From an uncultured Hungatella sp. (GTDB lineage: Bacteria > Bacillota > Clostridia > Lachnospirales > Lachnospiraceae), in the NCBI GenBank assembly GCA_959018155.1, contig CAUEKH010000221.1, forward strand, positions 1-5,174: a stretch of DNA of 5,174 nt, given 5' to 3'. The stretch's first letter is position 1, and every line of letters begins with the position of its first letter. Both the position numbers and the translations under genes were made by a program. Positions 1 through 5,174 of this stretch are shown piece after piece. The notes under the pieces were generated by a model. The model was not told the DNA's origin. It made no database searches and saw only the letters and a program-made list of their open reading frames with translations.

Positions 1-590
1 TCCACCATGCTGTCCGTACCGGCAGCCGTGAAAGGACGGATGCAGAGTTCAGCCAGTTCGCAGACTATCAGGTTGAAGAGCAGGGAAAGGCGATTGTCCC
101 GTTCCGGCGAGTCCGACCAGCAGCAGGAAATAATATCGTGAAAATACTGGCGGATCCGGGGCGTCTTCTGACAGTGCAGGAGAGTGGGACAGAGAAAGAT
201 ATTTTCATCTTTTTCCATGCCCGGAAGGGAAGAAGAGAGATTGCCGTCTGCAGAGACGATACCGCGGTCATCAGGAAATTTATCTGAGTGGAAAACGGTT
301 TTATCCTGGTCTTTCTCCTTTTCGGTCGGCGATACGTGCAGATACATGTGGCGGTTTCCGGGATTACACAGTTCTTTTCCATAATGGTGGCGTCTGGCGG
401 AGAGGATCAGTAAATCGTCGGTGTGCAGCTGATAAGCCGTTTCCCCCTCAAAAATTTCCCAGGAGCCGTCGAGAATGTAGAGAAAATCATGGATTTCCAT
501 GATGCGGTCCGGGTGAATCATACCGTTGACGGCTGTTACGTAGTTGGCCCCGGTGATTTGGCGCGAAGCCATTTTTTCCAGTAGAAGCAT
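1..590 (-). CDS. AraC-family transcriptional regulator, N-terminal sensor part (cut by left window edge)
   Basis: An uninterrupted minus-strand frame starts with ATG at 590-588 and stays open for 196 codons to the window edge, so the C-terminus is missing. The start is fixed by an AGGAGGA ribosome binding site (598-604) 7 nt upstream and by a good promoter just beyond it. Residues about 17-85 look like the cupin/jelly-roll ligand-binding domain of AraC regulators: NGMIHPDRIMEIHDF, then FLYILDGSWEIFEGE, then a YQLHTDDLLIL turn and a His-rich RRHHYG segment. Residues about 140-190 (RIRQYFHDII to ELAELCI) fit the helical linker before the DNA-binding part. The double helix-turn-helix expected in a protein of roughly 280-300 residues would lie outside the window. 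It is divergent from the GH127 gene, so I infer it senses a sugar and controls that gene, probably by activation. The family is judged from the sensor domain and context only, because the HTH cannot be seen. Confidence 0.8.
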   Translation of the reverse strand, partial: MLLLEKMASRQITGANYVTAVNGMIHPDRIMEIHDFLYILDGSWEIFEGETAYQLHTDDLLILSARRHHYGKELCNPGNRHMYLHVSPTEKEKDQDKTVFHSDKFPDDRGIVSADGNLSSSLPGMEKDENIFLCPTLLHCQKTPRIRQYFHDIISCCWSDSPERDNRLSLLFNLIVCELAELCIRPFTAAGTDSMV

Positions 591-617
591 AAGAGAATCC
601 TCCTGTTATGATTCCAT

Positions 618-646
618 ATTTTACATGCTTTTTTCCGGTTTGGCAA
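618..646 (-). promoter_or_regulatory. Sigma-A promoter of the AraC-type regulator
   Basis: Read on the minus strand, TTGCCA (646-641) is followed after exactly 17 bp by TAAAAT (623-618). Both boxes match the sigma-A consensus at five of six positions. The predicted transcription start near 611 leaves about 20 nt of leader containing the AGGAGGA ribosome binding site at 598-604 and the ATG at 590. It is predicted by eye only. Confidence 0.6.
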
Positions 647-664
647 TGGTAAGTGGGAAAAGAG

Positions 665-687
665 TCTGATACGATATGGTTATCAGA
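665..687. promoter_or_regulatory. Inverted repeat, candidate operator in the divergent intergenic region
   Basis: TCTGATA (665-671) and TATCAGA (681-687) are perfect 7-bp inverted arms separated by 9 bp, about 16 bp centre to centre, which suits a dimeric DNA-binding protein. The left arm overlaps a possible extended -10 element for the GH127 gene (TGA-TACGAT, 667-675), for which I find no good -35 box; that pattern would fit an activator-dependent or repressible promoter. AraC-family proteins more often use direct repeats, so another regulator could bind here. A possible direct repeat is ATGGTAA (646-652) and ATGGTTA (676-682), 30 bp apart, but it is weak. Confidence 0.4.
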
Positions 688-731
688 AAAACAAAAAGCC
701 CGGCAGATTTCGCTGGCAGAATGGAGAAATG

Positions 732-2762
732 ATGGATAGACGGGAATACAGCAGTCCGGTGCCCTTAAGCCGGATTCAGGTTACCGATAATTTCTGGAAA
801 AATGAGATAGAACTGGTGCGGAAAGAGATGATTCCCTATCAGTGGAAGGCGCTCAACGACCAGGTAGAGGGCGCGGCCCCCAGCTTCTGTATCCATAATT
901 TCAGGGTGGCGGGTAAACTCAATGAGGCCAGAAGAGAACAGGGAAGTTCTTTTGTGGAGCCGGAATATACGAACCGGGGATTCGAGGTTCAGCCTGAGGA
1001 CATGAACCACATCGAGGATCAGTTTTACGGTTTCGTGTTCCAGGACAGCGATTTTTACAAATGGATAGAAGCGGTGGCCTACTCCCTGGTCCAGCACCCG
1101 GATAAGGAGCTGGAAGCAGTGGCCGATGGCGCGATTGATGTTATCTGCGCTGCCCAGCAGGAGGATGGATATCTCGACACCTACTATATTATAAATGGAA
1201 AGGACAAGATCTTTTCCAACTTAAAAGATAACCATGAACTGTACTGTTTTGGCCATCTGACTGAGGCTGCGGCCGCCTATTACCAGGCGACCGGTAAAGA
1301 GAAGCTTTTGCAGGCTGCGGAGCGTTTTGCCGACTATATTGACGCCCATTTTGGAAGAGAAGAAGGGAAAAAGAGGGGATACCCGGGCCACGAGATTGCG
1401 GAAATGGCGCTGGTGCGGCTTTATGAAGTGACAGGGAAAGAGAAATATTTGAACTTGAGCCGGTTCTTTATCGACGAGCGCGGCACGAGACCGTACTATT
1501 TCGACAGCGAACATCCGGAGGCAGTGAAACCTGGCCATGAAGAGGAACTGCGGTATGCCTATCATCAGGCCCACGTACCGGTGAGGGAACAGGATGAAGC
1601 GGTTGGCCACGCGGTAAGAGCAGTCTACCTCTATTCCGGTATGGCCGATGTGGCCCGCTATTTTGAGGACGGGAAGCTTTTTGCTGCCTGTGAGAAGCTG
1701 TGGGACAACATAACAGAGAAAAAAATGTACATTACCGGGGGAATCGGAGGGACACGTATCGGAGAAGCATTTTCATTTCCGTATGATCTGCCAAATGACA
1801 CTGCCTATGCCGAGACGTGCGCATCCATCGGACTCGTGTTCTTTGCCAGGAGGATGCTTCAGATAAAACCGGATTCGAAATACGGCGATGTGATGGAACG
1901 CGCTCTCTATAACGGAATTTTAAGCGGCATGGCTCTCGACGGAAAGAGTTTCTTCTATGTCAACCCGTTGGAGGTGGTTCCCGAGGCGTGCCACAACGAT
2001 GAGAGAAAAACGCATGTGAAACCGGTCCGTCAGAAATGGTTTGGCTGCGCCTGCTGCCCGCCCAATCTGGCCCGCCTGGTAAGTTCCGTCGGCTCTTACG
2101 CCTGCACTGAAAATGAGGACACCTTATTTGTCCATCTCTACATAGGCGGTGTCGTTAAAAAACAGTCAGACGACAGGGATTTGTCTGTTCAGATCCGGTC
2201 CGGCCTGCCATGGAACGGGGAAGTTGCCATCAAAATCTGCGGTGACGGGGCGCCATTTACCCTTGCCCTGCGGATTCCGGATTGGGGCAGGGATTATCAG
2301 ATCGAGGGCGCTGCCGGGGCAGAGATCAGGGAGAAAGATGGCTACCTCTATCTGACGAAAACGTGGGGAGAAGAAGAGACAATCCATCTTCATTTCCCAA
2401 TGGAAATCCGCCTGATGGAAGCGAATCCCCTTGTCCGGGAAGATTTCGGAAAAGCAGCTTTCTTGAGAGGTCCGGTCGTTTACTGCTCAGAAGAGGCCGA
2501 TAACGGAAAATACCTCCATCTGACTGAGATTGCAGAAAATCCGTCGGCCAGGACAGGGGAAACAGAAATTGCCGGCGTTTCCGGTGTCACAATTTTGGCA
2601 GACGGATACCGCTACAGCCTCCCGGAGGGGGAGGGCGGCCTTTATAAGACTGCGGGAAAACAGAAAAAGGAACCATGCCGTCTCCAATTTATTCCTTATT
2701 ATATGTGGGCGAACAGGGGAGAAAATGAAATGCAGGTATGGACGCGGCTGGAAGGCAGGTAG
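732..2762 (+). CDS. Glycoside hydrolase family 127, putative beta-L-arabinofuranosidase
   Basis: A 676-residue protein of the GH127 (formerly DUF1680) family, whose type member, Bifidobacterium longum HypBA1 (about 658 residues), releases L-arabinose from beta-1,2-linked arabinofuranosyl disaccharide. The catalytic (alpha/alpha)6-barrel covers roughly residues 10-440, followed by beta-sandwich domains. Counting from the Met at 732, Glu345 in RIGEAF corresponds to the family acid/base, Glu361 and Cys363 in YAETCAS are zinc ligands, and CACCPPN supplies Cys441 (the unusual cysteine nucleophile) and Cys442. Other family signatures are YITGGIGGTR, LPNDTAY, FLRGPVVYC and the C-terminal PYYMWANRGENEMQVW. 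There is no signal peptide, so the enzyme is probably cytoplasmic and acts on imported oligosaccharides. ATG also occurs at 729, but GGAG (723-726) lies 5 nt from the 732 start and only 2 nt from 729, so 732 is preferred. Divergence from an AraC-type gene suggests sugar-dependent control. GH127 contains other activities, such as aceric acid hydrolase, so exact substrate specificity is unproven. Confidence 0.95.
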   Translation: MDRREYSSPVPLSRIQVTDNFWKNEIELVRKEMIPYQWKALNDQVEGAAPSFCIHNFRVAGKLNEARREQGSSFVEPEYTNRGFEVQPEDMNHIEDQFYGFVFQDSDFYKWIEAVAYSLVQHPDKELEAVADGAIDVICAAQQEDGYLDTYYIINGKDKIFSNLKDNHELYCFGHLTEAAAAYYQATGKEKLLQAAERFADYIDAHFGREEGKKRGYPGHEIAEMALVRLYEVTGKEKYLNLSRFFIDERGTRPYYFDSEHPEAVKPGHEEELRYAYHQAHVPVREQDEAVGHAVRAVYLYSGMADVARYFEDGKLFAACEKLWDNITEKKMYITGGIGGTRIGEAFSFPYDLPNDTAYAETCASIGLVFFARRMLQIKPDSKYGDVMERALYNGILSGMALDGKSFFYVNPLEVVPEACHNDERKTHVKPVRQKWFGCACCPPNLARLVSSVGSYACTENEDTLFVHLYIGGVVKKQSDDRDLSVQIRSGLPWNGEVAIKICGDGAPFTLALRIPDWGRDYQIEGAAGAEIREKDGYLYLTKTWGEEETIHLHFPMEIRLMEANPLVREDFGKAAFLRGPVVYCSEEADNGKYLHLTEIAENPSARTGETEIAGVSGVTILADGYRYSLPEGEGGLYKTAGKQKKEPCRLQFIPYYMWANRGENEMQVWTRLEGR

Positions 2763-2774
2763 GAACCGTAACCC

Positions 2775-2808
2775 TTTTTCGCGTTTTTCGTGATTTTTCA
2801 AAAAAAAC
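2775..2808 (+). repeat. T-rich 9-bp near-repeats and A-tract upstream of the rimP promoter
   Basis: TTTTTCGCG (2775-2783) is followed directly by TTTTTCGTG (2784-2792) and then ATTTTTCA (2793-2800) running into an eight-A tract (2800-2807). The T and A tracts end just upstream of the -35 box of the rimP operon promoter, where UP elements bind the RNA polymerase alpha subunit, so a promoter-boosting role is plausible. It could also help end GH127 transcription, but no GC-rich hairpin precedes the T runs. Confidence 0.4.
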
Positions 2809-2837
2809 TTGCATTCCCGTCAGATTAGTGCTATACT
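2809..2837 (+). promoter_or_regulatory. Sigma-A extended -10 promoter of the rimP-nusA operon
   Basis: TTGCAT (2809-2814), a 17-bp spacer and TATACT (2832-2837) match the sigma-A consensus well. TGC directly before the -10 box adds an extended -10 TGn motif. Predicted transcription start is near 2844, giving a leader of about 115 nt before the rimP ATG. CTGATAA occurs twice 20 bp apart around the start site (2842-2848 and 2862-2868), of unknown meaning. Confidence 0.8.
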
Positions 2838-2866
2838 TCAACTGATAACATGAAAGATTGGCTGAT

Positions 2867-2892
2867 AAAGAGTGGGCGAAAGTCCACTCTTT
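2867..2892 (+). promoter_or_regulatory. Leader hairpin with GAAA tetraloop, candidate attenuator upstream of rimP
   Basis: The RNA would fold into an 11-bp stem: nine Watson-Crick pairs (AAAGAGTGG with CCACTCTTT), one G-U pair and a closing C-G pair around a GAAA tetraloop at 2878-2881. The 3' arm ends in TTT and is followed by CAATTTTG, an interrupted U-tract. This resembles a weak intrinsic terminator that would need help from NusA. Autoregulation of the nusA operon by NusA-dependent leader termination has been described in Bacillus subtilis; that the same applies here is inference. A simple mRNA-stabilising hairpin is the alternative. Confidence 0.65.
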
Positions 2893-2958
2893 CAATTTTG
2901 TAAAGAGGCAGGTCCCCTTCGCGTTTGCATGGGGGAAGCGTGGAAGGTGGGATGATTG

Positions 2959-3426
2959 ATGACAAAGAAAGAAAATTATGAGTCCAGGGTAGAGGCTTAT
3001 CTGCTGCCCATGATGGAAGAATACCATTTCGAACTGGTCGATGTGGAGTATGTAAAAGAGGCGGGAAGCTGGTATCTGCGGGCTTATATCGACAAAGAGG
3101 GCGGAATCACGGTGGATGACTGTGAGGTCGTCAGCCGCAGGCTGGGTGAGTGGCTGGATGAGAAAGATTTCATCGAAGAAAGCTACATTTTGGAGGTAAG
3201 TTCCCCGGGACTGGGCCGGCCGCTTAAGAAAGACAAAGCTTTTGACAGGAGCATCGGAAAAGAAGTTGAAATTAAATTGTACAAACCGAGGAATAAGCAG
3301 AAGGACTTTACGGGTACTTTAAAAGCATACGATAAGGACACGGTAACGATAACAGAAGAAGACGGAAATGAGATTGTATTTAACCGTCCGGAGATCGCGC
3401 TGATTCGGCTGGCTTTTGACTGGTGA
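2959..3426 (+). CDS. rimP: Ribosome maturation factor RimP
   Basis: A 155-residue cytoplasmic protein that binds the 30S subunit and helps its late maturation. It has the two-domain RimP layout and normal family length. The N-terminal alpha/beta domain contains VEYVKEAGSWYLRAYID (about 29-45) and GGITVDDCEVVSRRL (about 48-62); the linker carries the hallmark SSPGLGRPL (about 81-89); the C-terminal SH3-like barrel covers about 95-153 and includes FTGTLKAYD and a closing IALIRLAFDW. An in-frame TTG lies one codon upstream at 2956, but ATG at 2959 is preferred, with AGGTGG (2945-2950) 8 nt before it. It is the first gene of the operon, read from the promoter at 2809-2837 through the structured leader, and is followed by nusA after an unusually long 112-bp spacer. 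Confidence 0.97.
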   Translation: MTKKENYESRVEAYLLPMMEEYHFELVDVEYVKEAGSWYLRAYIDKEGGITVDDCEVVSRRLGEWLDEKDFIEESYILEVSSPGLGRPLKKDKAFDRSIGKEVEIKLYKPRNKQKDFTGTLKAYDKDTVTITEEDGNEIVFNRPEIALIRLAFDW

Positions 3427-3427
3427 C

Positions 3428-3458
3428 GGTTATCTGTGCGCGAAGCGGGCAGGTTATC
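3428..3458 (+). repeat. Short direct repeat in the rimP-nusA spacer
   Basis: GGTTATC occurs at 3428-3434 and again at 3452-3458, 24 bp apart, directly after the rimP stop codon. The second copy abuts the stem-loop at 3459-3507. Seven bases is short enough that chance is a real possibility. Confidence 0.3.
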
Positions 3459-3507
3459 GTCTGGGGACGGCAACGGATGCGTGTGACGAGTTTGTTTGCT
3501 GCCAGAC
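3459..3507 (+). other. Possible stem-loop in the rimP-nusA spacer
   Basis: GTCTGG (3459-3464) pairs perfectly with CCAGAC (3502-3507). After a 3-nt bulge, CGGCAA (3468-3473) pairs with TTGCTG (3496-3501), including one G-U pair, to give a 12-bp bulged stem with a loop of about 22 nt. No run of T follows directly, so it is not a standard terminator. It sits about 17 nt upstream of the nusA ribosome binding site and could be an mRNA processing, stability or translation-control element. Confidence 0.35.
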
Positions 3508-3538
3508 AGTATGAGATGATTTTTAGGAGGATAAAAAA

Positions 3539-4741
3539 ATGAATAAGGAACTGTTAGAGGCACTGGATATTCTGGAAAAGGAGAATAATATCAGCAAGGA
3601 AACCCTGCTGGAAGCAATCGAGAATTCTCTTCTGACAGCGTGCAAGAACCATTTTGGAAAGGCTGATAATGTAAAGGTGAGCATCAACCATGATACATGC
3701 GACTTTACTGTTTACGCAGAAAAGGAAGTTGTGGAGGAAGTGGAGGATCCGCTGCTTCAAATCAGCCTTGCTGAAGCAAAGATGACAGATCCGAAGTATG
3801 AAATCGGAGATATTGTACAGTGTCCTATCGACTCGAAAAAGTTCGGCAGAATTGCAACCCAGAATGCAAAGAACGTAATCCTGCAGAAAATCCGTGAGGA
3901 AGGAAGAAAAGCCCTGTTCAATGACTGGTACTGCCAGGAGAAGGAAGTGGTGACCGGTATTGTCCAGAGATATTTGGGAAAGAACGCCAGCATCAACTTA
4001 GGAAAGGTGGATGCCATTTTAAATGAAACCGAGATGGTGAAGGGCGAGATTTTCAAGCCAACCGAGAGAATCAAGGTTTACGTGCTGGAAGTGAAGGATA
4101 CGCCGAAGGGACCGAGGATTTCCGTGTCCAGAACCCATCCGGATTTAGTAAAGCGTCTCTTTGAATCTGAGGTAGCCGAAGTGAAGGACGGAACAGTGGA
4201 AATCAAGGCAATTGCGAGAGAGGCCGGTTCCAGAACGAAGATTGCCGTGAAGTCAAACGACCAGAACGTCGACCCGGTCGGCGCATGTGTCGGCTTAAAC
4301 GGCGCGAGAGTCAACTCCATCGTCAATGAGCTTCGCGGCGAGAAGATTGATATTATTAACTGGGACGACAATCCTGCATACCTGATTGAAAATGCCTTAA
4401 GCCCGGCCAAGGTTATCTGTGTTGTGGCTGATGAGGAGACGAGAGAAGCCCAGGTGATCGTACCGGATTACCAGTTATCTCTGGCTATCGGCAAGGAAGG
4501 ACAGAACGCCAGACTGGCAGCCAGACTGACAGGCTACAAGATCGATATTAAGAGTGAGACACAGGCCAGAGAGATGGGGCTGTTCGAAGAACTTGGCCTC
4601 GATTATCAGGAAGACGGCATTGTGGAATTTGAAAATTATGACGACGGATACTCAGAAGAGTATCAGGACGATGAACAGGAAGGACTTGAAGACGATTACC
4701 AGGAAAACTACCAGGAAGACGGCTCTGACAGTAACGAATAA
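3539..4741 (+). CDS. nusA: Transcription termination/antitermination factor NusA
   Basis: A 400-residue RNA polymerase-binding factor that modulates pausing, intrinsic termination and antitermination. Domains in order are the polymerase-binding N-terminal domain (about 1-125, starting MNKELLEALDILEKE), the S1 RNA-binding domain (about 133-199, with GIVQRYLGKNASINLG and ending GPRISVSRTHPDLV), KH1 (about 200-275, GxxG loop in VGLNGARV at 251-258) and KH2 (about 280-342, GxxG loop in IGKEGQNARLAARL at 317-330). The E. coli-type C-terminal acidic repeats are absent, as in other Firmicutes, but residues 355-400 form a strongly acidic tail with repeated YQED-like motifs. This tail makes the protein somewhat longer than the B. 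subtilis form. The start is set by a perfect AGGAGG (3525-3530) 8 nt before ATG. It is the second gene of the operon and is probably subject to autoregulation through the rimP leader hairpin. Confidence 0.99.
   Translation: MNKELLEALDILEKENNISKETLLEAIENSLLTACKNHFGKADNVKVSINHDTCDFTVYAEKEVVEEVEDPLLQISLAEAKMTDPKYEIGDIVQCPIDSKKFGRIATQNAKNVILQKIREEGRKALFNDWYCQEKEVVTGIVQRYLGKNASINLGKVDAILNETEMVKGEIFKPTERIKVYVLEVKDTPKGPRISVSRTHPDLVKRLFESEVAEVKDGTVEIKAIAREAGSRTKIAVKSNDQNVDPVGACVGLNGARVNSIVNELRGEKIDIINWDDNPAYLIENALSPAKVICVVADEETREAQVIVPDYQLSLAIGKEGQNARLAARLTGYKIDIKSETQAREMGLFEELGLDYQEDGIVEFENYDDGYSEEYQDDEQEGLEDDYQENYQEDGSDSNE
4697..4720 (+). repeat. 12-bp tandem repeat encoding YQEN-YQED in the NusA tail
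   Basis: TACCAGGAAAAC (4697-4708) is followed directly by TACCAGGAAGAC (4709-4720), a tandem pair with one mismatch, in frame with nusA residues 387-394. A related TATCAGGAAGAC lies at 4604-4615. The unit encodes YQE(N/D) and keeps the reading frame when units are gained or lost. Confidence 0.7.
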
Positions 4742-4765
4742 AGAGAAACGGGAAGTGATGGAAAA

Positions 4766-5035
4766 GTGAGTACAAAGAAAATACCCCTCAGACAGTGTAT
4801 CGGCTGTGGTGAGATGAAAAGTAAAAAAGAGATGATTCGTGTGCTTAAGACGGCAGAGGATGAAATCATTCTGGATGCGACGGGACGGAAGAATGGCCGC
4901 GGGGCTTACCTCTGCCCTTCGATGGAATGTTTTAAGAAGGCGGTTAAGAGCAAAGGGCTGGAACGTTCCTTTAAGATGGCGATTCCAAAGGAAGTGTACG
5001 AAACATTGGAAAAGGAGATGGAACAGCTTGGATAA
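4766..5035 (+). CDS. ylxR: YlxR-family RNA-binding protein (RnpM, DUF448)
   Basis: An 89-residue basic protein of the YlxR family, encoded between nusA and ylxQ as in other Firmicutes. Family signatures are the N-terminal KIPLRQCIGCGEMKSK with a CxxC pair (Cys11, Cys14), LDATGRKNGRGAYLC (about 36-50), and a second cysteine pair, Cys50 and Cys55, leading into CFKKAVKSKGLERSF. B. subtilis YlxR has been named RnpM, a modulator of RNase P; it probably binds RNA in the cytoplasm. The only workable start is GTG at 4766, because the next in-frame ATG (codon 17) would delete the first cysteine pair. The ribosome binding site is weak (GGGAAG, 4750-4755, 10 nt away), and the gene begins 24 bp after the nusA stop, so it likely depends on operon transcription. 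Its end overlaps the next gene by 8 bp. Confidence 0.95.
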   Translation: MSTKKIPLRQCIGCGEMKSKKEMIRVLKTAEDEIILDATGRKNGRGAYLCPSMECFKKAVKSKGLERSFKMAIPKEVYETLEKEMEQLG

Positions 5036-5174
5036 CAGACAAAAAGTCCTTAATCTGATTGGTCTGGCCACAAAAGCCGGCAAGACTGCAAGCGGGGAAT
5101 TTATGACAGAGAAATCTGTGAAGAGTGGAAAGGCAGCGCTGGTTATCGTTTCAGAGGAAGCTTCGAACAATACC
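5028..5174 (+). CDS. ylxQ: L7Ae/L30e-family protein YlxQ, N-terminal part (cut by right window edge)
   Basis: The first 49 codons of a frame open to the window edge, beginning at TTG (5028-5030) with AAGGAG (5012-5017) 10 nt upstream. The translation (M)DNRQKVLNLIGLATKAGKTASGEF, then VKSGKAALVIVSEEASNNT, matches the start of YlxQ/RplGA proteins: the GLATKAGK motif, the conserved basic KSGKAALVI strand and the ASxNT motif of the L7Ae kink-turn RNA-binding fold. The family is about 100 residues long, so roughly half is missing. The start overlaps the end of ylxR by 8 bp, which suggests translational coupling. infB (translation initiation factor IF-2) would be expected next. The TTG start is inferred from the ribosome binding site and homology; there is no ATG before codon 26. 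Confidence 0.88.
   Translation, partial: MDNRQKVLNLIGLATKAGKTASGEFMTEKSVKSGKAALVIVSEEASNNT

Noticed and set aside
68..382. Minus-strand open frame of 104 codons
   Set aside because: It lies inside the AraC-type gene on the same strand in another frame, has no ribosome binding site, and its translation is rich in Arg, Ser and Thr with no recognisable motif.
184..384. Plus-strand open frame of 66 codons
   Set aside because: It is antisense to the AraC-type regulator, has no family features, and the opposite strand has clear cupin-domain motifs.
721..732. Mini-ORF ATG-GAG-AAA-TGA overlapping the GH127 start
   Set aside because: It encodes only three residues and contains the GH127 ribosome binding site itself; there is no separate signal for its translation.
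2149..2801. Several overlapping frames on both strands within the 3' part of the GH127 gene
   Set aside because: All are shadows of a well-conserved GH127 coding frame and have no motifs or ribosome binding sites of their own.
2914..2935. CCCC...GGGGG pairing in the rimP leader
   Set aside because: Only four to five pairs form around a loop of about 13 nt, with no extension on either side; too weak to call.
3435..3486. Short GTG-started frame of 16 codons in the rimP-nusA spacer
   Set aside because: There is no ribosome binding site and no recognisable product.
4652..5170. Minus-strand open frame of 172 codons
   Set aside because: It is antisense to the end of nusA, all of ylxR and the start of ylxQ; the translation is Phe/Leu/Ser-rich, as expected for the complement of acidic and Lys-rich coding sequence.
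1..5174. Search for CRISPR arrays, insertion sequences, tRNA/rRNA genes, toxin-antitoxin or defence systems
   Set aside because: No regularly spaced repeats, transposase motifs, terminal inverted repeats, RNA gene signatures or defence-protein motifs were seen by eye.

Overview
The window looks like chromosomal DNA of a low-to-mid GC Gram-positive anaerobe, most likely a Clostridia/Lachnospiraceae-type gut bacterium. The reasons are the gene order rimP-nusA-ylxR-ylxQ, which is the Firmicutes nusA operon; a short NusA without the extra C-terminal repeats of E. coli NusA; strong AGGAGG-type ribosome binding sites; sigma-A promoters; and a GH127 glycosidase next to an AraC-type regulator, a pairing common in plant-glycan-degrading gut clostridia. 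The genus assignment is inference.

Left part (1-2762): a divergent sugar-use module. The N-terminal 196 residues of an AraC-family regulator read leftwards out of the window. A 138-141 bp intergenic region holds a good promoter for the regulator and a perfect 7-bp inverted repeat that may be an operator. Reading rightwards is a complete GH127 (beta-L-arabinofuranosidase family) enzyme with all metal/catalytic residues present and no signal peptide, so it probably acts in the cytoplasm on imported arabinose-containing oligosaccharides.

Middle (2763-2958): an intergenic region with a T-rich near-repeat, an extended -10 sigma-A promoter (TTGCAT-17-TATACT), and an untranslated leader of about 115 nt. 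The leader carries an 11-bp hairpin capped by a GAAA tetraloop, a candidate attenuator for the downstream operon.

Right part (2959-5174): the housekeeping operon rimP (30S maturation), nusA (transcription elongation/termination), ylxR/rnpM (small RNA-binding protein) and the first 49 residues of ylxQ (L7Ae-like), which runs off the right edge; infB would be expected next. A 112-bp spacer between rimP and nusA contains a possible long stem-loop. I see no mobile element, CRISPR array, tRNA or rRNA, and no convincing new biological system. The most interesting items are the RNA and operator structures in the three intergenic regions.
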